The position numbers were made by a program, and so were the translations under genes. This document shows, in pieces, positions 1 through 5,904 of a DNA stretch of 15,344 bases. Numbering within the stretch: position 1 is the first letter of the stretch; each line of letters starts with the position of its first letter. The notes beneath the pieces were generated by a model. That model saw nothing but the letters and a program-made list of their open reading frames with translations. It was not told where the DNA came from and ran no database searches. This DNA comes from Atopobium sp. (GTDB lineage: Bacteria > Actinomycetota > Coriobacteriia > Coriobacteriales > Atopobiaceae), in contig JABZHP010000025.1 in the NCBI GenBank assembly GCA_015258785.1, forward strand, positions 1 through 15,344, in the 5' to 3' direction.

Positions 1-1
1 A

Positions 2-373
2 TATGAAAAGATAGATCCAAAAGGAGCGCACCTTCTAGAAGAGTCAGAGCCATATGTACTGACCTACCTAGACTTTCCAAAAGAACACGCTCACTGGATA
101 CGTACAAACAATCTCTGTGAAAGACTCAACAAAGAGATAAAGAAGCGCACACGTGTCGTTGGAGTATTTCCCTCCAAACAAGCAATGCTTCGCCTTGTAG
201 GAGCGGTATGTATCAATCAAAACGAAGAGTGGTTTGTAGCAACGCACTTCATGGACAAGCACTCTCTTCTCTTTGAAGAGTGTCCTAAGAGAGAGTCATG
301 TACACAAGAGACTATCGACCATCTCTTACAAGTAATTGATAGTGACTTTAACGCTTGTAAAGAGGTGGCATAA
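2..373 (+). CDS. IS256-family (Mutator-type) transposase, C-terminal part, cut by window edge
   Basis: An open frame runs from base 2 to the TAA at 371-373, giving about 123 residues with no start inside the window. The segment HWIRTNNLCERLNKEIKKR, followed by TRVVGVFPSKQAMLRLVGAV, is the conserved C-terminal block of IS256/Mutator DDE transposases. The Glu of the ERLNKEIKKR motif is the expected third catalytic acid. The enzyme would cut and paste its own element. The N-terminal half and the first two Asp residues lie outside the window, so I cannot tell whether the gene is intact. It is followed by AT-rich non-coding DNA and shows no functional link to the ula cluster. The family assignment is secure; activity is unknown. 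Confidence 0.88.
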   Translation, partial: YEKIDPKGAHLLEESEPYVLTYLDFPKEHAHWIRTNNLCERLNKEIKKRTRVVGVFPSKQAMLRLVGAVCINQNEEWFVATHFMDKHSLLFEECPKRESCTQETIDHLLQVIDSDFNACKEVA

Positions 374-403
374 TGTAGGTTAGAAGGCAGTAAGGAAATA
401 GCC

Positions 404-429
404 TTACACCACTTTTTGAGACGTGACTT
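404..429 (+). mobile_element. Candidate right end of the IS256-family element
   Basis: About 30 bp after the transposase stop, the sequence TTACACCACTTTTTGAGACG leads into TGACTT. A TTACAC-plus-T-rich segment of this kind resembles the terminal inverted repeat of many IS256-family elements. The left end is outside the window, so neither the inverted match nor a target-site duplication can be confirmed. Confidence 0.4.
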
Positions 430-442
430 GTCGATGCTGTCA

Positions 443-509
443 GAACACATCTATGTCGGATAATCTGCACGTTTTTAGAAGCCCGAACACACCTAAGTCA
501 GATAATCTG
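443..509 (+). repeat. Two 25-bp imperfect direct repeats
   Basis: Bases 443-467 and 485-509 match at 22 of 25 positions. Both start GAACACA-C/T and end GATAATCTG, with a 42-bp period. No protein-coding frame explains the repetition. They lie just outside the putative IS end. Confidence 0.65.
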
Positions 510-545
510 TATATACAGAGCCTAAAACATAACTTACAGCCCTAA

Positions 546-628
546 AAAACACAGCAAATGACGATATTCTGAGAAAAATAGGACTTTTGAGGATCAATTT
601 TGCAGAATAAGTGACTTTGCTGTGTTTT
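546..628. repeat. Long imperfect inverted repeat (stem-loop)
   Basis: AAAACACAGCAAA (546-558) is the exact reverse complement of TTTGCTGTGTTTT (616-628). A second complementary segment, TATTCTG (565-571) with CAGAATA (603-609), lies inside it. Together they give an approximately 26-bp arm with one internal loop and a 31-nt apical loop. Function is unknown; it could be a terminator, a small mobile repeat or a structured RNA. Confidence 0.6.
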
Positions 629-674
629 CAAAACGCCAAAAATAGGCCTCTAAAAAATTTATGCATACAGATGA

Positions 675-706
675 ATTCACCCTCATGAATATTCATGAGG
701 GTGAAT
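675..706. repeat. Perfect 32-bp palindrome
   Basis: The 16 bases ATTCACCCTCATGAAT (675-690) are followed directly by their exact reverse complement (691-706). As RNA this makes a 14-bp stem with a 4-nt loop. On the plus strand it is followed by ATATTTT, so it could terminate transcription leaving the IS. It lies 129 bp beyond the regulator stop codon and could also mark the 3' end of that minus-strand transcript, although no T-run follows directly on that strand. Confidence 0.75.
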
Positions 707-834
707 ATTTTCGTATCATGGTAGTTAAAATTTTGATGTCTTCTTTGCCAGGCGAGAGAACCGATGGGCTACAGCAGCGGAAACGTTCGATAGAAGCTGA
801 ATCTCGTCGTCCAACGCACGTAGCCGTAGCAGCT

Positions 835-1599
835 CTACAGGCCCACGCGAACAACCTTACGAACGCCGGCGGCTTCGAGGGCTGCTACCTGCGAAATCGA
901 TGCGGATTCGTCCGTCATCAGCACGTCGATATCAGCAGGCAATCCATATTGGAAGCTAGAGTTGACGCCCAGTTTACTTGCGTCGGCCAAGACAATGTGC
1001 TGCTCAGAGTGCTTAAGCATCAGCGAGTTCACGCGCATCTCGTTTGAAACCAGCGTGGTAAGGCCGCGCTCAGCGGAAATTCCCGAGCATCCCAAGATGC
1101 ACTTCGCGGCGCGAATCTGGTTGATTGAAGCAAGTGCAAAATCGCCAGTCATTGACTTCTTAGCTGGTCGAACTTCTCCGCCCGTGACCAAAACGGTCAT
1201 CGATGGGGGATAGTCGGCGGCCAGAACGCTACCGTTATTGGTAACAACCGTGATGTTCTCGGCGGTGATGAATTCTAGGACTTTTATAGCGGTTGAGCTG
1301 GTGTTAATGAAGACCGTGTCGCCGTCTTTAATCAGCTTGGCGGCGGCCTGGGCAAGCTTGAACTTCGCGGTTACCTGGTTAGAACTGAGTCCTGTCGAGA
1401 GCGGATCAAGCAGCGTGGCCATGCCATAGCTTCGGGAAATGAGACCTTGAGCTTCGAGTTCGTCAAGATCGCGACGGATGGTTAGCGAAGAAACTTCAAA
1501 TCTATCGGCAAGATCGCTAACGGAAACCTGGCGGTATTGTTCGAGAAGGCTCATGATTGAGCTTCTGCGTGATGCTACGAATGAACGACTTGTTGCCAT
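835..1599 (-). CDS. ulaR: DeoR-family transcriptional regulator, probable UlaR-type repressor
   Basis: The predicted protein has 254 residues, the normal DeoR size. Residues 10-60 form the winged helix-turn-helix, with VSVSDLADRFEVSSLTIRRD and DELEAQG typical of the DeoR N-terminus. Residues from about 70 onward form the DeoR C-terminal sensor domain (KLIKDGDTVFINTSSTAIKV, VLVTGGEVR, CSGISAERG, VLADASKLG), which normally binds a phosphorylated sugar. I chose ATG 1599 because GGGGGA sits three bases upstream. A TTG at 1620 would add seven residues but would swallow that site. The gene is divergent from the PTS/ula cluster, the usual layout for a local repressor, with the inducer plausibly L-ascorbate-6-phosphate as for E. 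coli UlaR. Family is certain; the ula assignment is inferred from position. Confidence 0.85.
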   Translation of the reverse strand: MATSRSFVASRRSSIMSLLEQYRQVSVSDLADRFEVSSLTIRRDLDELEAQGLISRSYGMATLLDPLSTGLSSNQVTAKFKLAQAAAKLIKDGDTVFINTSSTAIKVLEFITAENITVVTNNGSVLAADYPPSMTVLVTGGEVRPAKKSMTGDFALASINQIRAAKCILGCSGISAERGLTTLVSNEMRVNSLMLKHSEQHIVLADASKLGVNSSFQYGLPADIDVLMTDESASISQVAALEAAGVRKVVRVGL

Positions 1600-2033
1600 G
1601 AATCCCCCAATAGAGCTCAACTGCTGATAAACCTGTAGAACTACATTTAACTAATTCAGTTCTGTGAAAAATAACGTACAAATTGATAACACCTTTTGAA
1701 CGGTTGTCGAACAATTGTGTAGACACTTTTTAGTAGAACTGAGTGTATCTTACCGTATTCAATGAACGTTTTGAATACTTAAACGGATATTATTTAGCGG
1801 TCAACGGTTTTTATGACGTAAATCTCTAAAGTGAGCATAGATAAGTATTGCTTAACTCTCAACTTTAGCTATACTAACATTATCGATTCGATTGGTAAAA
1901 CGTTCTAAACGTTCAACAAATAGGCAAATTTGTTATACGACAAGACAAATGTCATATAAATTATTTATCTAATTGTTGAAGTGTTCAGAAAATTCAAGTT
2001 TTTGTTATTAAGCGATGTGTTCTTGTGTGCTCT

Positions 2034-2042
2034 TGCTATAGT
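2034..2042 (+). promoter_or_regulatory. Candidate extended -10 promoter for the PTS/ula cluster
   Basis: TGCTATAGT is a good extended -10 element (TGn followed by TATAGT). No good -35 hexamer lies 16-18 bp upstream, as tolerated for extended -10 promoters. Transcription would start near 2049, giving a leader of about 45 nt before the ATG at 2093. A weaker alternative is TATAAA at 1955-1960 with TTGTTA at 1930-1935, but its 19-bp spacer is long. Confidence 0.45.
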
Positions 2043-2057
2043 CCAACACAAGGAAAA

Positions 2058-2090
2058 GATTCACAGTAGGCTACTGGAGAGGAGTGAATC
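2058..2090 (+). promoter_or_regulatory. Leader hairpin enclosing the IIA Shine-Dalgarno
   Basis: GATTCAC (2058-2064) pairs exactly with GTGAATC (2084-2090), ending two bases before the IIA start codon. The enclosed sequence holds a second inverted repeat, CAGTAG-G-CTACTG (2064-2076), and the ribosome binding site GGAGAGGAG (2076-2084). Folding could limit ribosome access, or the DNA repeat could be an operator. No experimental basis is visible. Confidence 0.45.
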
Positions 2091-2092
2091 GC

Positions 2093-2551
2093 ATGCTGCT
2101 TCGCGATATCTACGAGCAGAATCACTATGCTTTCGTGAAGACCCCCATGACATGGGAAGAGTCTATTAGAGAGTGCTGCAAACCACTGGAGGCTGATGGA
2201 ACTGTCAATTCAGAGTATGCAGACGACATTATTGAGTGCGTAAAGAAGTTTGGTCCTTACATTGTTATCGTTCCAAACGTTGCAATGCCACACTCAACTG
2301 CTCGCATTGGCTCTAATGGCAAGACTGCTATTGGCTTTATGCACTCTGATGTTCCTGTCAATTTTGAGGATGGCGACGATGAGAAGCAGGTTAAGACTTT
2401 CTTCACTCTGAGCGCAACCGATCAGGAAGCACACCTTAAGAATATGCAGATGCTCGTTCAGGTTCTTATGAACGAGGAGGTTCTTGAGCGCCTTAAGAAC
2501 ATTCAGTCTCCAGAAGAGCTTTTGGAGATCGACGAGCTTATCTCCGAGTAA
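2093..2551 (+). CDS. ulaC: PTS ascorbate-type EIIA component (UlaC-like)
   Basis: This 152-residue cytoplasmic protein belongs to the mannitol/fructose-type EIIA family (PTS IIA type 2). It accepts phosphate from HPr and passes it to the IIB protein. The phosphorylated histidine is H67 in the motif VPNVAMPHSTAR. Downstream segments VNFEDGDDEKQVKTFFTLSA and HLKNMQMLVQVL match the family. I start at ATG 2093 because GGAGAGGAG (2076-2084) is correctly spaced; a GTG at 2084 overlaps that site. It is the first gene of the cluster, with the order IIA-IIC-IIB, whereas E. coli has IIC-IIB-IIA. The pairing with a UlaA-type permease makes L-ascorbate the likely substrate, though the IIA sequence alone does not prove it. 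Confidence 0.88.
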   Translation: MLLRDIYEQNHYAFVKTPMTWEESIRECCKPLEADGTVNSEYADDIIECVKKFGPYIVIVPNVAMPHSTARIGSNGKTAIGFMHSDVPVNFEDGDDEKQVKTFFTLSATDQEAHLKNMQMLVQVLMNEEVLERLKNIQSPEELLEIDELISE

Positions 2552-2621
2552 GCACGTCTTCTCGCGCGTTGTCCGCGCTCGTTTGCGTCGTAGGCTCCCG
2601 TTTGCGCCTGTGCGCGCTTTT

Positions 2622-2637
2622 GTGCCCGTTTGGGCAC
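2622..2637 (+). other. Intercistronic hairpin between IIA and IIC
   Basis: GTGCCC-gttt-GGGCAC forms a perfect 6-bp stem with a 4-nt loop in the 158-bp gap between IIA and IIC. No T-run follows, so it is not a standard terminator. It may be an RNA-processing or stability element. The rest of the gap is GC-rich just after the IIA stop and otherwise featureless until the IIC ribosome binding site. Confidence 0.4.
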
Positions 2638-2709
2638 GTAATTGAGGATTTCCTTTTGTAGTGTGGGCTGCAGAAGGTACGTATGTAGGACCCTTTGAAA
2701 GGGGTATCA

Positions 2710-4221
2710 ATGGATATTGTTCTTGGTATTTGGAAATGGTTTGCGAGCAACTTCTTGACTCAGCCAGCCTATTTCATCGGTTTGATTGTTGCTATCGGCT
2801 ACATTCTTCTTAAGAAGAAGTGGTACGACGTACTCGCTGGCTTCCTTAAGGCAGTCATTGGTTATCAGATCCTCCTGGTTGGTTCCGGCGGCCTGGTAAC
2901 TGCATTCCGTCCAGTTCTTGTTGGACTTCAGGCTCGCTTCAACCTTTCTGCAATGGTCATTGACCCATACTTTGGCCAGAACGCAGTACAGGCAGGCATG
3001 GAGGCAGCTGACGCTCCTGCATTTATCGCAGGTCGTTCCTTCTCCTCCGTTATGCTTCTTCTGCTCTTCGCTTTCATTCTGAACATTGTTCTGGTTGCTT
3101 TTAAGAAGCAGACTAAGCTTCGCGCAATCTTTACTACTGGTCACGTCCAGGTTCAGCAGGCAGCAACTGCATTTTGGCTTATCCTCTTCTGCTTTCCACA
3201 GCTTAACGACGTTACCATCCTTGCAGTTATGACCGTTCTCCTTGGTCTTTACTGGGCAGTTGGCTCCAACCTTTGTATTGGACCTACCCAGGACCTTACT
3301 GAAGGCGCTGGCCTTACCATTGCTCACCAGCAGATGTTTGGTGTCTATTGCGCATCCAAGGCTTCCGAGTGGCTCTCCAAGCACTCCAAGAAGGAGTCTA
3401 AGCGCATTGAGGACATCGAGCTTCCAGGCTTCCTTAAGATCTTCAACGAGAACCTCGTTGCAACTGCAATTCTCATGACAGCATTCTTTGGTGTCATCCT
3501 TGCTGTTCTTGGCCAGGACTTCCTGCTTGAGAACAAGTTCATGAAGCCAGGTCAGGATTTCTTCTTCTACATCATGACCACTTCCTTCCAGTTTGCTGTT
3601 TACCTCTCCATCCTGCAGCTTGGTGTTCGTACCTTCGTTACCGAGCTCACCAACTCCTTCCAGGGTATTTCTAACAAGCTCCTTAAGGGTTCCGTCCCTG
3701 GCGTTGACTGCGCAGTTACCTACGGCTTTGGTTCTCCAAACGCAGTTACCCTCGGCTTCCTCATGGGTGCTGCTGGCCAGTTCCTGGCAATCGCAGCTCT
3801 GCTGCTTCTGAAGTCCCCAGTTGTTGTTATCGCAGGCTTTGTTCCACTGTTCTTCGATAACGCTACTATCGGCGTTTACGCAAACAACAAGGGCGGCCTC
3901 CGCGCAGTTCTTATCATGCCTTTCATCTCTGGTCTTCTTCAGGTCTTCGGTTCAGCTCTTATCGCTGGCTGGGTTGGCATGGCTGCATACGGTGGATACC
4001 TTGGTATGTGGGACTGGGCAGTTGTCTGGCCAATCATGACTGGCATCATGAAGTTCCTGTCCTACGCAGGCCTTGCAATTGTTGTTATCGCTCTTATTGC
4101 AATCCCACAGCTCCAGTACCGTGCAAACAAAGACACGTACTTCATGGAGGTTGAGGATTACCAGAAGTGCAAGGAAATCCGTGCACAGAAGGCCGCCGCA
4201 GCTAGTGCGGAAAGCAAGTAG
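2710..4221 (+). CDS. ulaA: PTS L-ascorbate permease EIIC (UlaA/SgaT family)
   Basis: This 503-residue integral membrane protein has about eleven hydrophobic segments, for example residues 20-35, 113-131, 152-165 and 168-187. It translocates and helps phosphorylate L-ascorbate together with the IIA and IIB proteins. UlaA-family motifs include FRPVLVGLQARFNLSAMVID, TTGHVQVQQAATAFW (H145), NLCIGPTQDLTEGAGLT, AHQQMFG (H206, Q207), GFGSPNAVTLGFLMG and FFDNATIGVYANNKGG. The start at ATG 2710 has AAAGGGG five bases upstream. It is somewhat longer than E. coli UlaA (465 residues) because of a charged cytoplasmic loop near residues 216-240 and an Ala/Ser/Lys-rich tail. It sits between IIA and IIB. The codon use looks highly biased, suggesting strong expression when induced. 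Confidence 0.95.
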   Translation: MDIVLGIWKWFASNFLTQPAYFIGLIVAIGYILLKKKWYDVLAGFLKAVIGYQILLVGSGGLVTAFRPVLVGLQARFNLSAMVIDPYFGQNAVQAGMEAADAPAFIAGRSFSSVMLLLLFAFILNIVLVAFKKQTKLRAIFTTGHVQVQQAATAFWLILFCFPQLNDVTILAVMTVLLGLYWAVGSNLCIGPTQDLTEGAGLTIAHQQMFGVYCASKASEWLSKHSKKESKRIEDIELPGFLKIFNENLVATAILMTAFFGVILAVLGQDFLLENKFMKPGQDFFFYIMTTSFQFAVYLSILQLGVRTFVTELTNSFQGISNKLLKGSVPGVDCAVTYGFGSPNAVTLGFLMGAAGQFLAIAALLLLKSPVVVIAGFVPLFFDNATIGVYANNKGGLRAVLIMPFISGLLQVFGSALIAGWVGMAAYGGYLGMWDWAVVWPIMTGIMKFLSYAGLAIVVIALIAIPQLQYRANKDTYFMEVEDYQKCKEIRAQKAAAASAESK

Positions 4222-4235
4222 CCCTCTTTCTTCCT

Positions 4236-4270
4236 ACCCTGAGCAGACCCCCATCTGCTCAGGGTTATTA
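4236..4270 (+). terminator. Strong intercistronic hairpin after ulaA, possible partial terminator
   Basis: ACCCTGAGCAGA (4236-4247) pairs perfectly with TCTGCTCAGGGT (4254-4265), a 12-bp GC-rich stem with a 6-nt loop. It begins 15 nt after the ulaA stop and is followed by TATTAGTAATA rather than a clean T-run. It may reduce read-through or protect the upstream IIA-IIC message, setting the ratio of membrane IIC to soluble IIB. The rest of the gap to IIB (4271-4375) shows no convincing promoter. Confidence 0.5.
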
Positions 4271-4386
4271 GTAATACTCGGCACATTGTTTGATGCAGTA
4301 TTTGCTTTAAATGCGAGCGTTGTAGCGCCCAAATGGGTACAAACACAATGTGTCCGTAATCAGTTTGTTTGATCGAAGGAGTCAAC

Positions 4387-4695
4387 ATGAACGCAAAGAT
4401 TTTGGTCGCATGTGCAAACGGCGCAGGTACCTCCCTGATGATGAAGATGACCGCTGAACGCGTCACTCAGAAGCTCAACATGGGCGTCGATAAGATTCAC
4501 CACTGTGCACTTTCCGAGGGCGTAAGCTCCGCTCGTCAGTATGACATTGTTTTTGCACCACTTAACTTCCTGAATATGTACGAGGATGCTGCTAAGGCTG
4601 GCGTTACCGTCATTGGTCTGCGCAACGTTCTTTCTGATGCAGAGATGGAAGAGAAGCTCAAGGAAACCGGCGCTGCAGAGAAGTTTTCCGCATAG
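4387..4695 (+). CDS. ulaB: PTS ascorbate-specific EIIB component (UlaB)
   Basis: This 102-residue cytoplasmic protein is the IIB phosphocarrier. It takes phosphate from IIA-His onto a cysteine and passes it to ascorbate bound in UlaA. The N-terminal motif KILVACANGAGTSLMM carries the active-site C9 in the usual position after the first beta strand. Length is normal for the lactose/ascorbate-type IIB fold (about 100 residues). The start at ATG 4387 has AAGGAG at 4376-4381; upstream in-frame codons would read through that site. It follows ulaA after 165 bp that contain a strong hairpin, and is followed after 29 bp by the propeller gene, so the two are probably co-transcribed. Confidence 0.93.
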   Translation: MNAKILVACANGAGTSLMMKMTAERVTQKLNMGVDKIHHCALSEGVSSARQYDIVFAPLNFLNMYEDAAKAGVTVIGLRNVLSDAEMEEKLKETGAAEKFSA

Positions 4696-4724
4696 TTTAG
4701 GTTTCTAAAGAATCGAGCACTTTA

Positions 4725-5780
4725 ATGACTTTTGAAAAGAAAATTCTTGCCGAGATGCCTAAGTGCTATGCACTTGGCATGTTTGAGGGAGAAGACACAC
4801 CAAGCTTTTTAGCTGCTGTCGAGAAGGACGGTCCAATCCGTCGCTTTACGCTTGATGGTGAGCCTCTGGAGACTGTTGCTCCAGGCCCTGGCGGCGTCAT
4901 GACCATTACACAGGTCCCTGGCAGGAAAGATCAGTTCCTCGCAACCCGCAAGTTCTTCTCGCCAAACTTTGGTGGAGACGACGCGGCAATTGCATCCTAT
5001 ACCAAGCAGGCAGACGGTTCTTGGTCTGAGCAGATTCTCTGCGACCTCCCTTATGTTCACCGTTTTGGCATCTTGAAGGCTGCTGACGGTCAGCTTTGGG
5101 TTCTTGCTTGCTCTATCAAGGGTGGAGCTGAGACGGGCGTCAAGGATGATTGGCGCACCCCAGGTGCTGTTTGGGCCGCTCCTTTGAGCGATAACCTTGA
5201 GCAGTACACGGCAGACAACCAGCTTAAGCTGACTTGTGTTGCTAATTATCAGGTTCAGAACCACGGTTTCTGGACTGCACCTGATAAATCGTATGCTTTG
5301 ATCTCAACCGCCGCAGGCGTGTTTAGATATGTGCCACCAACCACTCCTGAGGGTGCTTGGGATGTTACCTGCCTTCTGGTCCAGCCAACAAGCGATATTG
5401 TTGCTACAGACTTTGACGGCGATGGCAAGCTGGAGATTCTTACCTTCTCCAAGTTTCATGGTGACACGCTGGCAATTTGGCATGAGGGCCAGACTCGCGA
5501 TCGCTATGAGCAGGTTTGGTGCGACCCACAGAAGCGCAGCTTCCTTCACGCGCTTTGGGCAGCTGAGCTGAACGGCGAGAAGTGCGCAGTCATTGGCAAC
5601 CGTAAAGATGGTCGCGATCTGTTGCTTGTTAGATACGTTGACGGTGAGTACACCGTAGACGTTATCGACCACGACCTCGGACCAGCAAACTGCATGGTGT
5701 ATAGGCATGACGGCAGCGATTACATTGTTGCTGCATATCGTGAGACAGACCAGCTGGCTCTCTACAAAGTAGTGGAGTAG
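4725..5780 (+). CDS. Cytoplasmic beta-propeller protein (FG-GAP/VCBS-like), function unknown
   Basis: I do not recognise a characterised family. The 351-residue protein has no signal peptide or membrane segment. It shows six or seven degenerate repeats of a beta-propeller type, with repeated starts near residues 112 (HRFGILKAADGQLWVLA), 180 (HGFWTAPDKSYALIS), 226 (VATDFDGDGKLEILTF), 275 (HALWAAELNGEKCAVI) and 322 (NCMVYRHDGSDYIVAA). D229-x-D231-x-D233-G is a calcium-binding-like loop typical of FG-GAP/VCBS blades. H112, H180 and H275 occupy equivalent positions in three blades and could face the central axis. No good Shine-Dalgarno precedes ATG 4725, yet no other in-frame start fits; it lies 29 bp after ulaB. 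Position between IIB and UlaG suggests a role in ascorbate metabolism, as an enzyme, sugar-acid binder or accessory factor. Confidence 0.8.
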   Translation: MTFEKKILAEMPKCYALGMFEGEDTPSFLAAVEKDGPIRRFTLDGEPLETVAPGPGGVMTITQVPGRKDQFLATRKFFSPNFGGDDAAIASYTKQADGSWSEQILCDLPYVHRFGILKAADGQLWVLACSIKGGAETGVKDDWRTPGAVWAAPLSDNLEQYTADNQLKLTCVANYQVQNHGFWTAPDKSYALISTAAGVFRYVPPTTPEGAWDVTCLLVQPTSDIVATDFDGDGKLEILTFSKFHGDTLAIWHEGQTRDRYEQVWCDPQKRSFLHALWAAELNGEKCAVIGNRKDGRDLLLVRYVDGEYTVDVIDHDLGPANCMVYRHDGSDYIVAAYRETDQLALYKVVE

Positions 5781-5796
5781 GGCTGCGTTTTGTAGC

Positions 5797-5848
5797 GAGC
5801 GCTCAGGATGAGCTTCTGAGCATGCAGGCAAAGTCCTGAGCGCCGCTC
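5797..5848 (+). other. Intercistronic inverted repeats with alternative pairings
   Basis: GCGCTCAGGA (5799-5808) pairs with TCCTGAGCGC (5834-5843), extended by GAGC (5797-5800) with GCTC (5845-5848) as an offset alternative. GCTCAG (5801-5806) could instead pair with CTGAGC at 5816-5821. Two mutually exclusive hairpins are therefore possible between the propeller gene and ulaG. No T-run follows, so this is more likely a processing or stability element than a terminator. Confidence 0.45.
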
Positions 5849-5904
5849 AAATTACCTGCGTATACATCAAAGTACTAGTCCTATGTTTTAGAAAGGAGCG
5901 CGTA

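Larger units (their letters stand above)
374..834. other. 461-bp AT-rich non-coding region with repeats
   Basis: No supported gene lies between the transposase and the DeoR regulator. The region holds the putative IS end, a 25-bp imperfect direct repeat (443-509), a long imperfect inverted repeat (546-628), a perfect 32-bp palindrome (675-706) and about 128 bp of unremarkable sequence up to the regulator stop codon. It may be insertion debris plus terminators for flanking transcripts. Confidence 0.7.
1600..2092. promoter_or_regulatory. Divergent regulatory region between the DeoR regulator and the PTS cluster
   Basis: This 493-bp AT-rich region has no supported gene. Two motif groups recur. 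AACGTT-like sites are TGAACGTTTT (1763-1772), AAAACGTTC (1897-1905) and AAACGTTCA (1907-1915), with the related TGAACGGTT (1697-1705) and CAACGGTTT (1802-1810). AGAACT sites are 1637-1642, 1735-1740 and, inverted, 1656-1661; the first is centred in TGTAGAACTACA. These are candidate operators for the divergent regulator. The region is much longer than a simple promoter needs, so several promoters or an unannotated small RNA are possible. Confidence 0.6.

Noticed and set aside
661..1047. 128-codon plus-strand frame across the palindrome and the 3' end of the regulator
   Set aside because: It starts in non-coding DNA without a Shine-Dalgarno and overlaps the DeoR gene on the opposite strand; no protein features.
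1600..2092. Riboswitch in the long leader region
   Set aside because: No known aptamer core or terminator/antiterminator pair was seen; the repeats look like DNA operator sites. A covariance search would be needed to exclude it fully.
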